Assembly (NCBI RefSeq): GCF_000243415.2
Contig: NZ_KI912270.1
Coordinates: 4,278,001 to 4,342,000 of the forward strand
Direction: 5' to 3'
Length of the DNA stretch: 64,000 nucleotides
Source of the DNA: Mycolicibacterium tusciae JS617
GTDB taxonomy: Bacteria; Actinomycetota; Actinomycetes; Mycobacteriales; Mycobacteriaceae
Below are positions 26,485 through 34,500 of the stretch, one piece after another. The position numbers and the translations under genes are program-made. The first letter of the stretch is position 1, and each line of letters opens with the position of its first letter. The notes under the pieces were generated by a model that did not search any database, was not told the DNA's origin, and saw only the letters and a list, made by a program, of their open reading frames with translations.

Positions 26485-27878
26485 GCAGAATCACGTCCCT
26501 TTTCGGGCTGCGCTTCACCACCGGGCACGCCATCTGGGCGGCAGCGCTGATTCCGGCGTGCATCCTGCTGTTCATCGAGCTCGATCTGCTCTGGCTGGGG
26601 ATCACCCTGGCGGTGATCATCGCTCTCGCAGCAGTACTGACGATTCGCGGCCGACGGCTCACCGGCTGGGTCGCCGCCGTGTTCGCGTGGCGGCGGCGCC
26701 ACCGCAATGTTCCCGACCGGCCGTCGGAGCCGGCCGTCGGTTCCACGGTCATGCCCGGCGATCACGTCGCCGTCCGCTGGCAGGACGGTTACCTGGTGTC
26801 GGCCATAGAGCTGGTCCCGCGGCCGTTCACACCGACGGTGATCGTCAACGGAGAGGCCTATTCCGACGACGTGGTCGACACCCGACTGGTCGAGCGACTG
26901 GTGGCCGCACACTGCCCCGACCTGGAGTCCGATGTGGTATCGGCGGGATATCGAGTGGGCAAGACCGCACCCTCGAGCCTGGTGGCTCTGTACGAGCAGG
27001 TCGTCGGGCCGTACCCGGCACCGGCGAATCGGCGCACGTGGATCGTGCTGAGAGCAGACCCGGAGCACACGCGTAAATCGTCACAGCGGCGCGAGTCCGG
27101 GGTGGCCGGCCTGGCGCGATATCTCGTCGCGTCGGTGACCCGAATCGCAGATCAGTTGGCCAGCAACAGTATTGATGCCCAGGCCATCCGCAGCTTCGAC
27201 GACTTCGATCGGGCGACCGAGATCAGCTTCGAGCGCGAGACATGGTCGGCGATCAAGGGTCGCAGCACCTTCACGGCCGCGTACACCGCCCCCGGCGGCC
27301 CCGACGTGTGGTGGTCGGCGCGTGCCGATCACACGATCACGCGAGTCCGCATCCGACCCGGTGAGGCTCCCACCGCAACCGTCCTGTTGACGACGCTCGC
27401 CAATCCGTCGACGCCGCGAGGGTTTTCCTGCCTGTTCGGCGGTCAGCGGGCCGCGTTGCACGGCATCAGCCCCGTCAACGACCGTCACTATGAGCTGCCC
27501 ATCGGTTCTGCCGGGGTCCTCGTCGGTGAGACTGCGGACCGCTATCCGGTGTACATGCCCTTCGACGACATGGACGTGAGCATCAACCTCGGTGACGCGC
27601 GGTTGTTCACCCAGTTCGTCGTGCGATCGGCCGCCGCAGGCGCGGTGGTCACCCTGCTGCCGCAGTTCGCCGAGTTCGCCGGGTCCATCAACGGCCACAT
27701 CGGACAGGAGGCCAAGGTGGCCTGGCCCAACGCCACCACGTACCTCGGTCCGCACCCCGGCGTCGGACGAGTTGTTCTGCGGGACAACTTCATCGACACC
27801 CCGCGCCATAAGCAACTGCCGATCCGGTTGATCAACCCCCGTGAGGAAAGCCGCTACCAGATGGCGCTGGAGGGCTGA
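26481..27878 (+). CDS. eccE1: EccE1, ESX-1 membrane complex component
   Basis: EccE (465 aa) lies at the periphery of the type VII secretion membrane complex. It has two N-terminal TM segments (residues ~17-32 and ~36-54) and a cytoplasmic domain with no catalytic motif. Recognisable stretches are VAVRWQDGYLVSAIEL, RTWIVLRADPEHT and QFVVRSAAAGAVVTLLPQF. Length matches ESX-1 EccE. ATG 26481 overlaps the mycP1 stop, and espB follows four bases after its stop. No other Ecc gene lies in the window. Confidence 0.88.
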   Translation: MSRITSLFGLRFTTGHAIWAAALIPACILLFIELDLLWLGITLAVIIALAAVLTIRGRRLTGWVAAVFAWRRRHRNVPDRPSEPAVGSTVMPGDHVAVRWQDGYLVSAIELVPRPFTPTVIVNGEAYSDDVVDTRLVERLVAAHCPDLESDVVSAGYRVGKTAPSSLVALYEQVVGPYPAPANRRTWIVLRADPEHTRKSSQRRESGVAGLARYLVASVTRIADQLASNSIDAQAIRSFDDFDRATEISFERETWSAIKGRSTFTAAYTAPGGPDVWWSARADHTITRVRIRPGEAPTATVLLTTLANPSTPRGFSCLFGGQRAALHGISPVNDRHYELPIGSAGVLVGETADRYPVYMPFDDMDVSINLGDARLFTQFVVRSAAAGAVVTLLPQFAEFAGSINGHIGQEAKVAWPNATTYLGPHPGVGRVVLRDNFIDTPRHKQLPIRLINPREESRYQMALEG

Positions 27879-27882
27879 GTCG

Positions 27883-29382
27883 GTGACCGTCCAACGAGTC
27901 GACCCAACCTCGCTCACCGGCCAAGCCGCCGAGATGAAGGGGCAGAACTGGCACAGCCCCTCCGAGGATGCGGTGACCCCACCGGACGCACTGCCCTCCA
28001 CCAATGATGCGATCGCCAACCTCAACGCCAACGCGCAATCGCTGAAGGAGTTCGAGCGGTGGGCCGAAGTCGAGAACCAGCGCATTGCCGAGATGCTCGA
28101 AATCGCCGCGCAGGCCTACCAGAAGGTCGACGACGACTACGGCAAGGCGATCGACGATCCCGAACGCGCCGCCGCGGTCGCGGCCATCACCATTGCCTCT
28201 CCGCAGACACAGCCACCCGAAATCCCGGGTCCCCCAAGCACTCCGCGGCTACTCGACGCGAGCGGATACAGCAATGTAATCCAAACCCAGGCCGAGCTGA
28301 GTGCGCCTGACACCGGCACGTCGCTCAAGACCGCGATGTTGCAGTGGGGCATTGCGTCCAACCGTGTCGAGAACAACAAGCCGAAGCCTCCGCCCGGCGA
28401 CTGGGAAGGTGAGGCCGCCGACGCCGCCTACGCACGAATGACCACGTTCGGCAACTGGCTGACTCAGCTGTCGGAGGCCTGGTACGACCTCGCCGAAGCC
28501 GCATCGAAAATCCTGTCGGCACATAATGAGGCGAAGAGCGCGCACGATCCCATCACCAAGGAGTACACCGAGCTGGAAGCGCGGATGCGTGAACTCGCCA
28601 ACGTGACCGGGCCCCACGGCGGCGTCCGGGTTCAGCGGGAGATGGAGAGGATCCGCAAGCGCATGGAGGAGCTCCAGGCGCAGTCCGACGAGGTGCGCCG
28701 GGAGTATGCGAGTAGCGCGACGTTCGCACCGGTCCGTCCTGCCGACCCGCCGTTCAAACCGGCCGGCGGCCTGACGTCCACGGGTAGCGGCGGCGCAGAG
28801 GGCAGCGGCCACCAACCCGTCGGGGATCCGGCGGCGATGGCCCAGAAGATGGGCGAGTCGATGGGAAGCCCGCCGCCGCAGTCCGGTTCGCAGCAGGGTG
28901 GCGGCGCCGCGGGAGGGTCACCCTCGGGCGGTGGCTCGCCCCCGGCCGGCGGCGGCAGCCCGAGCGGGACCGGTGGCGAGACGCCCGACGGAACGCCGAA
29001 GCTACCCACCGATCCGGGCCTGCGGCCCGCAGCGGGTGGCAGCGGATCGGGCGGCGGGGCCGGGGGCTCCAGCCCGGCGTCGGCGCCATTGTCGCCCGCA
29101 GTGACGCCCGAAACCGTCGCACCAGGACCGCCCGTGCCCGTCGGCGCCGGGCCCGCGTCCGCAACCGGGACCCCGGGCGGCATGGCAGGCGGGATGGGTG
29201 GCATGGCGCCCATGCACGGCGCGCAGGGCGCACAACAGGGTAAGGAGAAGCGTCGCGATCCGCTCACGGCACCCGACGAGGACCTGTACGTCGAGGAACG
29301 GCCGTGGACCGAGGCCGTCATCGGTAATCGCCGGCGCAGGGACGTGCAGGACGTCAAGCAGAGCGAGCAGGAAGACCAGTGA
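27883..29382 (+). CDS. espB: EspB-like ESX-1 secreted substrate
   Basis: ESX-1 substrate (499 aa) with the EspB architecture. The N-terminal helical part (residues 1-~285) combines a PE-like half with the secretion motif YxxxD (Tyr79-Asp83, YQKVD) and a PPE-like half with the WxG turn (Trp174-Gly176, WEGEAAD). The C-terminal part (~290-470) is Gly/Pro/Ser-rich and disordered and ends in a charged tail. In M. tuberculosis EspB forms heptameric rings, binds phospholipids and is trimmed by MycP1, whose gene is two genes upstream. GTG 27883 was chosen as it starts the conserved N-terminus. Confidence 0.88.
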   Translation: MTVQRVDPTSLTGQAAEMKGQNWHSPSEDAVTPPDALPSTNDAIANLNANAQSLKEFERWAEVENQRIAEMLEIAAQAYQKVDDDYGKAIDDPERAAAVAAITIASPQTQPPEIPGPPSTPRLLDASGYSNVIQTQAELSAPDTGTSLKTAMLQWGIASNRVENNKPKPPPGDWEGEAADAAYARMTTFGNWLTQLSEAWYDLAEAASKILSAHNEAKSAHDPITKEYTELEARMRELANVTGPHGGVRVQREMERIRKRMEELQAQSDEVRREYASSATFAPVRPADPPFKPAGGLTSTGSGGAEGSGHQPVGDPAAMAQKMGESMGSPPPQSGSQQGGGAAGGSPSGGGSPPAGGGSPSGTGGETPDGTPKLPTDPGLRPAAGGSGSGGGAGGSSPASAPLSPAVTPETVAPGPPVPVGAGPASATGTPGGMAGGMGGMAPMHGAQGAQQGKEKRRDPLTAPDEDLYVEERPWTEAVIGNRRRRDVQDVKQSEQEDQ

Positions 29383-29723
29383 CTGACGAGATGCATCCGG
29401 AGGTCGCCGCTGTCCTGCAGCAGGCGCAGCGGTTGCAGTCACTGATGGACGAGCAGTTGTACAAGATGAACCATCAGAGTTTCACCGCGACCGACGACGC
29501 CCAGACCGTCGAGGTGACGCTGGACGGGCACCACCACCTGACCGGGACGTTCATCGCCGACGGGCTGCTGCGACTGGGCGCACCGACGGTCGAGAAGCGA
29601 CTCAACGAGGCCTTGCAGAAGGCCACCGACGCCGCGACGGAGTCGATCGAGCTCGACCGGGACCGCATCGACGCCGCGGTCGCGGATATCACCGCCGACC
29701 TACGCGGCGACGAACCTGAGTAG
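29379..29723 (+). CDS. espL: EspL-like ESX-1 associated protein (YbaB fold)
   Basis: Small cytoplasmic protein (114 aa) that matches EspL, a YbaB/EbfC-like protein needed for EspB/EspE/EspF stability in M. marinum. Its N-terminal helix (HPEVAAVLQQAQRLQSLMDEQ) and the central beta part (VEVTLDGHHHLTGTFI) fit the family. GTG 29379 overlaps the espB stop (GTGA). The usual next gene, espK, is missing; the neighbour is a HugZ-like protein with its own promoter. Confidence 0.85.
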   Translation: MTDEMHPEVAAVLQQAQRLQSLMDEQLYKMNHQSFTATDDAQTVEVTLDGHHHLTGTFIADGLLRLGAPTVEKRLNEALQKATDAATESIELDRDRIDAAVADITADLRGDEPE

Positions 29724-29732
29724 GGTTCGACC

Positions 29733-30533
29733 GTGCCGTCCCGCGATCACGGAGACCCGGGCGATGCCCCCTCGGTCCCTCCCCCACTCACTGAAGTGGC
29801 GGATTCCACTCGCCCGTCCGCTGCGGAGGAAGCCCGCACCATCGCGGGATCGACCAATACCGGCACACTTGCCACGCTGACCGAGCGCGGTGATCCGTGG
29901 GCGTCGTACGTGACGTACGGATTGCTCGGCGGCGCGCCGGTGCTGTGCGTCTCCAATCTGGCCGAGCACGGTCGCAATCTGGCAGGCGATCCGCGGGCCA
30001 GTATCGCGATCGTCGCACCGAGCACGGAGTCCGATCCACTTGCCAGTGGCCGCGTCACGCTCGCCGGAGTGGTGGAGGTGCCAGTTGGTGACGAACTCAC
30101 CGCGGCCCGTGATGCCCACCTTTCCGCCGTTGCGGCCGCCAAGTACTACATCGACTATTCCGACTTCACCCTGTGGGTCCTTCGGGTCCACCGGGTGCGC
30201 TGGGTGGGTGGCTACGGGCGCATGGAGTCCACCACCGGCGAGGACTACTCCGCGGCCGCGCCGGATCCGGTCCAGCCGCAGGCCGCAGGCGCGATCGCCC
30301 ACCTGAACGCCGACCACGCCGACTCGCTCGCCGCGATGGCCAAGGCGCTCGGTGGTTACCCGGACACGAAGACGGCGACTTGCACCGGCGCCGATCGCTA
30401 CGGCCTCGATCTGCGGCTCGATACCGAACGCGGCATCGCCTACACCCGGGTCGGCTACGCCACGCCGATCGACTCCTATGACCAATTGCGTTCGGCGACT
30501 GTCGAGCTGGCGCGTCGCGCGCGCAACGGCTGA
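29733..30533 (+). CDS. HugZ-like pyridoxamine-phosphate-oxidase-fold protein with DUF2470
   Basis: Split-barrel protein (266 aa) of the HugZ/PPOX type. The N-terminal FMN- or haem-binding barrel includes GTLATLTERGDPWASYVTYG and HGRNLAGDPRASI. The C-terminal DUF2470 domain includes AIAHLNADHADSLAAMAKALGG, whose His residues bind haem in HugZ. A role in haem handling or an F420/FMN-dependent reaction is possible. GTG 29733 follows TAGGGT (29721-29726) by 6 bases, so it has its own leaderless promoter inside the 9-base gap and espL end. Confidence 0.85.
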   Translation: MPSRDHGDPGDAPSVPPPLTEVADSTRPSAAEEARTIAGSTNTGTLATLTERGDPWASYVTYGLLGGAPVLCVSNLAEHGRNLAGDPRASIAIVAPSTESDPLASGRVTLAGVVEVPVGDELTAARDAHLSAVAAAKYYIDYSDFTLWVLRVHRVRWVGGYGRMESTTGEDYSAAAPDPVQPQAAGAIAHLNADHADSLAAMAKALGGYPDTKTATCTGADRYGLDLRLDTERGIAYTRVGYATPIDSYDQLRSATVELARRARNG

Positions 30534-30547
30534 AATACCATCGCGGT

Positions 30548-31126
30548 ATGGCAGATGCGGGCGATCGCCCAGAAACCTGGCAAGCAGCGTTCGAGCTGAT
30601 CCGTATCCGCGGCTACGAGCATCGGGAGGAACCGTTCAGGTTGGCCAGCGGCCAGCTCAGCCACGACTACATCGACGGTAAGTACGCCATCGACACCGGG
30701 GAGCGGTTGACGACCGTCACTCGTGCCATCGCTGATCTGGCAGCGATGAACGGGATCGAGTTCGACGCGGTCGGCGGGCTGACCATGGGCGCCGATTCGA
30801 TCGCCATCGGCGTCGCGATGGTCACCGGTAAGGCCTGGTTCTCGGTGCGCAAGGAGCAGAAATCACGCGGTCGCGAGCAATGGATCGAGGGAACCCGACT
30901 GCAACCCGGTACCCGAGTGCTGCTCGTCGACGACGTGATCAGCACCGGCGGTTCCACCGAGATCGCATTGGAGCGTGTCGTTGCCGCGGGCGCCGTCGTC
31001 ACCGGTGTGATCCCGATGGTGGACCGCGGCGACGTCGCGACCAAGCGCTTCGCGAAGCGCAACATCCCGTTCGCCGCGCTGGTGACCTACCGCGACCTTG
31101 GCATCGAGCCCGTCAAGGACGTCTGA
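30548..31126 (+). CDS. pyrE: orotate phosphoribosyltransferase
   Basis: Type I phosphoribosyltransferase (192 aa) that makes orotidine-5'-phosphate from orotate and PRPP in pyrimidine synthesis. The PRPP motif is VLLVDDVISTGGSTEIA and the FSVRKEQKSRGREQWIEG segment forms the flexible catalytic loop. Length fits PyrE. Another purine/pyrimidine PRTase cannot be fully excluded. ATG 30548 follows TACCAT (30536-30541) by 6 bases. An IS element begins about three bases after its stop. Confidence 0.88.
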   Translation: MADAGDRPETWQAAFELIRIRGYEHREEPFRLASGQLSHDYIDGKYAIDTGERLTTVTRAIADLAAMNGIEFDAVGGLTMGADSIAIGVAMVTGKAWFSVRKEQKSRGREQWIEGTRLQPGTRVLLVDDVISTGGSTEIALERVVAAGAVVTGVIPMVDRGDVATKRFAKRNIPFAALVTYRDLGIEPVKDV

Positions 31127-31131
31127 CTACT

Positions 31132-31153
31132 GCGATTTCGGTGCGCCAACAGT
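31132..31153. repeat. IS3-family left terminal inverted repeat
   Basis: Begins GCGATTTCGGTGCGCCAACA. Its complement at the other end (32668-32689) matches it at all but three of 22 positions. Confidence 0.8.
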
Positions 31154-31168
31154 CGCTCCCGGGCGTTG

Positions 31169-32134
31169 TCAAGCTGCGTGGAGTCGGTTGGGGTCGGTTT
31201 CGGCGGGGAGGTTGATGCCGACGACGGGGCTGGGACTGTTGGTGTGTGGACGGTTGCGGAAGCGTTCGGGGTGGGCGTCGTAGTAGGCCTGTAGGGCGTG
31301 GTCGCGGCGATCCCATTGCCGCGTCCACGTTCCGCTGTGAACCTCGTCCGGAGTGAACAGCGCGATGCCGCTGTGGCGGTGGTGCTGGTTGTACCAAGGC
31401 ACGTAGGCGCTCACCCAGGCGCGGGCGGCGTCGAGATCGTCGAAGACGCCCGGGTAGTTCGGTCGGTACTTCATCGTGCGGAACTCCGATTCGGAGTACG
31501 GGTTGTCGTTGCTGACGTGGGGCCGGTTGTGGGTCCGGCCGATTCCGAGATCGGCGAGGAGGTCCTTGAGCACGGTGGAGCGCATCGCCGGCCCGGAATC
31601 GGCGTGCACCACCAAGGGTGGTCCGTGTTCGGTGAACGCGGTCTCGAACATCTCCACGGCCATGTCGTCGCACTCGCGTTCCTCGACCCGCCAGCCCACG
31701 ATCTTGCGGGAGTAGATGTCGATGATCGAGTACGCCTTGAACGCCACACCACGCCACGGGCTCCGCAAGTCGGTGATATCCCAACTCCAGATCTGTTGCG
31801 GTCCGGTCGCTTTGAGCACCGGCGCCGACCGTGGCGCCTTGTTATTCGAACGGGTCGGCGCGACCGGCCGCGCACTTTGATCCTCGATCGCGGCCGCGAT
31901 GCGCCACCACGACCGCCGCGACGCCAACACCACACCGGCATCCCACATCTCGGCGAAGGACTGATCCACCGACATCCCCGTCAGCCAGCCGGCGAGGATA
32001 TGTTCGGCGATCGCCGCACGGTCGGAGACGCCGATACGCGAGGGGTAGGCCCGATCCTTGTGCGGCACCGGGTCGGCCACGCGCGGGCGCGGGTGCGATC
32101 GGTAGTGCCAGCTCGAGCGCGACAGATCGATCAT
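31169..32134 (-). CDS. IS3-family transposase OrfB (DDE integrase domain)
   Basis: Catalytic part of an IS3-family transposase (321 aa from the first ATG). The RNase H-fold rve domain has the DDE residues in WSWDITDLR, VVHADSGPAMR and NPYSESEFR, with the family WYNQHHRHSGI motif. The frame stays open upstream of 32134 through to the GGGAAAA site in orfA, so the active product is probably an OrfAB fusion made by -1 frameshifting rather than OrfB alone. A HTH_21-like region (residues ~32-75) precedes the core. Confidence 0.92.
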   Translation of the reverse strand: MIDLSRSSWHYRSHPRPRVADPVPHKDRAYPSRIGVSDRAAIAEHILAGWLTGMSVDQSFAEMWDAGVVLASRRSWWRIAAAIEDQSARPVAPTRSNNKAPRSAPVLKATGPQQIWSWDITDLRSPWRGVAFKAYSIIDIYSRKIVGWRVEERECDDMAVEMFETAFTEHGPPLVVHADSGPAMRSTVLKDLLADLGIGRTHNRPHVSNDNPYSESEFRTMKYRPNYPGVFDDLDAARAWVSAYVPWYNQHHRHSGIALFTPDEVHSGTWTRQWDRRDHALQAYYDAHPERFRNRPHTNSPSPVVGINLPAETDPNRLHAA

Positions 32135-32169
32135 CGCCAGCGCTTGCCGTTGCGAACCGGTCGCCGCGG

Positions 32170-32634
32170 TCAGCTCGGCGACGAGTCCGTTCTCGGCGTC
32201 GAGGAATCGTCGAGATTGCGGATCGTCGGGGTGGAGTCGGGCCCTGGCACGTTCAATTCGTGCAAGAGCCCGATAGCTTTTCCCAACGCCTCGTTGGTCG
32301 CCTCGAGCTCGCGGACCCGCGCCCGCAACCCAGCCAGTTCGGCCGCCTCGCGTTCCTGCTTTGCCGTCTTCGCCTGAACGAACGCCGCTCGTCTCCCAGG
32401 GGGACCTGTCATACCACTACCCTCTCGCGGAATCAGGCCCCGGTCGAGATCACCGGCGAACACCGTGGCTTCCCAGCGCCTCAACTGGCGGACAGAAACC
32501 CCCTGAGCAGCACGCCAGGCCTCCTTCTGGCCATAAGGCTGCAAGTGATACTCAACGACGAAATCATGAATCTCCGCAGCCGTGAACCCCGGACTGATCG
32601 ACACAACCCAACTCCCCACTCTGGTCGTCAACAT
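32170..32634 (-). CDS. IS3-family OrfA (DNA-binding, HTH and leucine zipper)
   Basis: Transposase accessory protein (154 aa) with an N-terminal helix-turn-helix (FVVEYHLQPYGQKEAWRAAQGVSVRQLRRWE) and a coiled coil with leucine-zipper character (AAELAGLRARVRELEATNEALGKAIGLLH). The last ~40 residues, read in the zero frame, have no family likeness because the overlapping OrfB frame is the conserved one there. OrfA alone usually acts as a repressor or binds the IS ends. Confidence 0.9.
   Translation of the reverse strand: MLTTRVGSWVVSISPGFTAAEIHDFVVEYHLQPYGQKEAWRAAQGVSVRQLRRWEATVFAGDLDRGLIPREGSGMTGPPGRRAAFVQAKTAKQEREAAELAGLRARVRELEATNEALGKAIGLLHELNVPGPDSTPTIRNLDDSSTPRTDSSPS
32278..32284 (-). other. 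programmed -1 frameshift site GGGAAAA in IS3 orfA
   Basis: On the minus strand the zero-frame codons TTG GGA AAA contain the X XXY YYZ heptamer GGGAAAA. From here the -1 frame is open through to OrfB and reads KSYRALARIERAR and then LVAELTAATGSQRQALAMIDL, the usual upstream part of OrfB. This explains how the two frames give one transposase. Confidence 0.75.
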
Positions 32635-32667
32635 GACTCACAACCAGCGTGGCAAAGAGCGTCCCGC

Positions 32668-32689
32668 ACGGTTTGCGCACCCAAATCGC
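32668..32689. repeat. IS3-family right terminal inverted repeat
   Basis: On the minus strand begins GCGATTTGGGTGCGCAAACC, pairing with 31132-31153. The next three bases (CTA) match those flanking the left end. Confidence 0.8.
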
Positions 32690-33730
32690 CTAAGCCGCGA
32701 CCACCAGCACGCCGCCCGGCTCCACACCGACGGTGACCCGATCGCCCGGGGCCAAGGCCCTGGCGGCCGAACCGGATATCTGGGCGTTGATCACCGAGCC
32801 GTCCGGCATCGCGAGGTAGACCCGTGAGATAGGTCCGAGGAATGCCACCGAGCTGACTGTCGCCGCGCCCGCGGGTTCGGCCGTGACGGTGACGGTCTCC
32901 GGGCGGACCATCGCCAGCCCCCGACCCGATGCGATCGATCCGGGCAACGTCGACACCACAGTGCCGAGCAGCTGCGCTTGGCCGCGCGAGACCTGCACGG
33001 GCACTTTGTTGTTCAGCCCAACGAACTCCGCGACGAACGGCGTCGCCGGGTTGGCGTAGAGATCTGCGGGCGCCGCCAGTTGTTCGAGCCTGCCCTGGCT
33101 CATCACGCCGACCCGGTCGGCGACGGCGAGCGCCTCCTCCTGATCGTGGGTGACGAACAACGTGGTGATGCCGACCTCGAGTTGCACACGGCGGATCTCG
33201 TCGCGCAGCTGCGCGCGGACCTTGGCGTCCAGCGCCGAAAGCGGCTCGTCGAGCAGCAACACCCGCGGCTGGATCGCCAGCGCGCGAGCCAGTGCCACCC
33301 GCTGCTGCTGCCCACCCGACAACTCGTGCGCGTATTTCTCCTTGTGAGCGCCCAGCCCCACCAAGTCCAGCATTTCGCCGGCCCGAGAAGTCCTCTCGCG
33401 CTTGTCTTTACCGCGCATCTTCAGTCCGAACGCGACGTTGTCGATCACGGTCAGATGCGGAAAGAGGCTATACGCCTGAAAAACCATGCCCATATCGCGC
33501 TTGTTGGCGGGGATGCGGCTGACGTCGCGCCCGCCGACGGACACGGTGCCCGACGTGGCTTCGTCGAGTCCCGCGAGAATGCGCAGCGCGGTGGTCTTCC
33601 CACACCCCGAAGGTCCGAGCAACGCAACGAGTTCGCCCGCTTCGATGTGCAGCGTGAGCCCGTCGAGGGCCCTGACGTCACCATAGATCCGCGTCAGGTC
33701 GGTCAAGTCGACGGCCGTGTTCGCGTTCAT
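32690..33730 (-). CDS. ABC importer ATP-binding protein (PotA/FbpC/CysA type)
   Basis: ATPase subunit (346 aa) of an ABC importer. Walker A is LLGPSGCGKTTALR, Q-loop VFQAYSLFPHL, signature LSGGQQQRVALARAL, Walker B VLLLDEPLSALD and switch His FVTHDQEEAL. A C-terminal TOBE domain (~265-345) contains MVRPETVTV. ATG 33730 overlaps the permease stop. It is the last gene of the operon. Its TAG stop lies in the CTA next to the IS3 element, which leaves the protein intact. Substrate is not determined by this subunit. Confidence 0.92.
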   Translation of the reverse strand: MNANTAVDLTDLTRIYGDVRALDGLTLHIEAGELVALLGPSGCGKTTALRILAGLDEATSGTVSVGGRDVSRIPANKRDMGMVFQAYSLFPHLTVIDNVAFGLKMRGKDKRERTSRAGEMLDLVGLGAHKEKYAHELSGGQQQRVALARALAIQPRVLLLDEPLSALDAKVRAQLRDEIRRVQLEVGITTLFVTHDQEEALAVADRVGVMSQGRLEQLAAPADLYANPATPFVAEFVGLNNKVPVQVSRGQAQLLGTVVSTLPGSIASGRGLAMVRPETVTVTAEPAGAATVSSVAFLGPISRVYLAMPDGSVINAQISGSAARALAPGDRVTVGVEPGGVLVVAA

Positions 33731-34500
33731 GCAGTCACTCCTTGGACACGCCTGCGCCCCCGCGTCACCAGCGACAGCGCGAGTAGCAGGACGAAGCCGA
33801 ACAACAACACCGCCAGCGAGGCGGCCACCGACGTCGGGCCGTCGGCCTTTCCTATCGTCACGATCTGCACCTGCAGCGTCTCGAATCCGGACAGCGACGC
33901 GATGGTGTACTCGCCGAGCACGACGGCGATCGAAATGAACGCCGCGGACACGATTCCCGACCAGATGTTGGGCACCACGATCCGCAGGATCGTGCTCGCC
34001 CACCCGGCCCCCAGTGAGCGTGCCGCTTCGGTGAGGGTTTGCAGGTCGATCGACGACAGCGCCGCATCCAGTGCTCGGTAGGCAAACGGAAGCACCAGCA
34101 CCACGTAGACGAACGTCAACGTCAGTGCGGATTCACCGAGAAGGTACGTCACCCACAGGTACACATTGCGCAGACCGACGACGATCACCAGGGCGGGAAT
34201 CGTCAGCGGCAGCAGACACAGAAATTCCACGACGCCCTTGGCCCAAGGTGCGCGCAGGCGAACCCAGATCATCGTCGGCACCAGCATCACCAGCATCGCG
34301 AGCACCGTGAAGACCGCGAGCAGCAACGAGATCACGATCGCCTGGTACAGCGCGTCGTCGGTGACCAGGTTGGTCCACGCCTGCCAGGTGCGGCCATCGC
34401 CGACAAGCTTGCGGGTGGAGAAGTCCGCCATCGCATAAAGGGGAAAAAGAAAGAACAGGCCGAAAAGCACCCAGAGTGCCGCTCGCAGTACACGTTTCAT
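33727..34500 (-). CDS. ABC importer permease (second)
   Basis: Inner-membrane permease of 257 aa with six TM segments. The EAA loop that docks the ATPase is LTEAARSLGAGWASTILRIVVPNI. It resembles PotC/FbpB second-half permeases of iron(III), polyamine or phosphonate importers. ATG 34500 overlaps the preceding permease stop and its own stop overlaps the ATPase start, so the operon is translationally coupled throughout. Confidence 0.9.
   Translation of the reverse strand: MKRVLRAALWVLFGLFFLFPLYAMADFSTRKLVGDGRTWQAWTNLVTDDALYQAIVISLLLAVFTVLAMLVMLVPTMIWVRLRAPWAKGVVEFLCLLPLTIPALVIVVGLRNVYLWVTYLLGESALTLTFVYVVLVLPFAYRALDAALSSIDLQTLTEAARSLGAGWASTILRIVVPNIWSGIVSAAFISIAVVLGEYTIASLSGFETLQVQIVTIGKADGPTSVAASLAVLLFGFVLLLALSLVTRGRRRVQGVTA

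Larger units (their letters stand above)
31130..32689 (-). mobile_element. IS3-family insertion sequence, complete
   Basis: About 1.56 kb bounded by imperfect inverted repeats (31132-31153 and 32668-32689) and encoding OrfA and OrfB on the minus strand. CTA occurs on both sides (31127-31129 and 32690-32692), a plausible 3-bp target duplication. It sits exactly between the pyrE stop TGA and the stop codon (TAG, within the CTA) of the convergent ABC ATPase gene. With intact frames, slippery site and ends, it looks recent and functional. Confidence 0.88.

Noticed and set aside
32134..32284. Interpreting the orfA/orfB frame change as gene decay
   Set aside because: A GGGAAAA slippery site in the right phase and an open -1 frame make it programmed frameshifting of an IS3 element.
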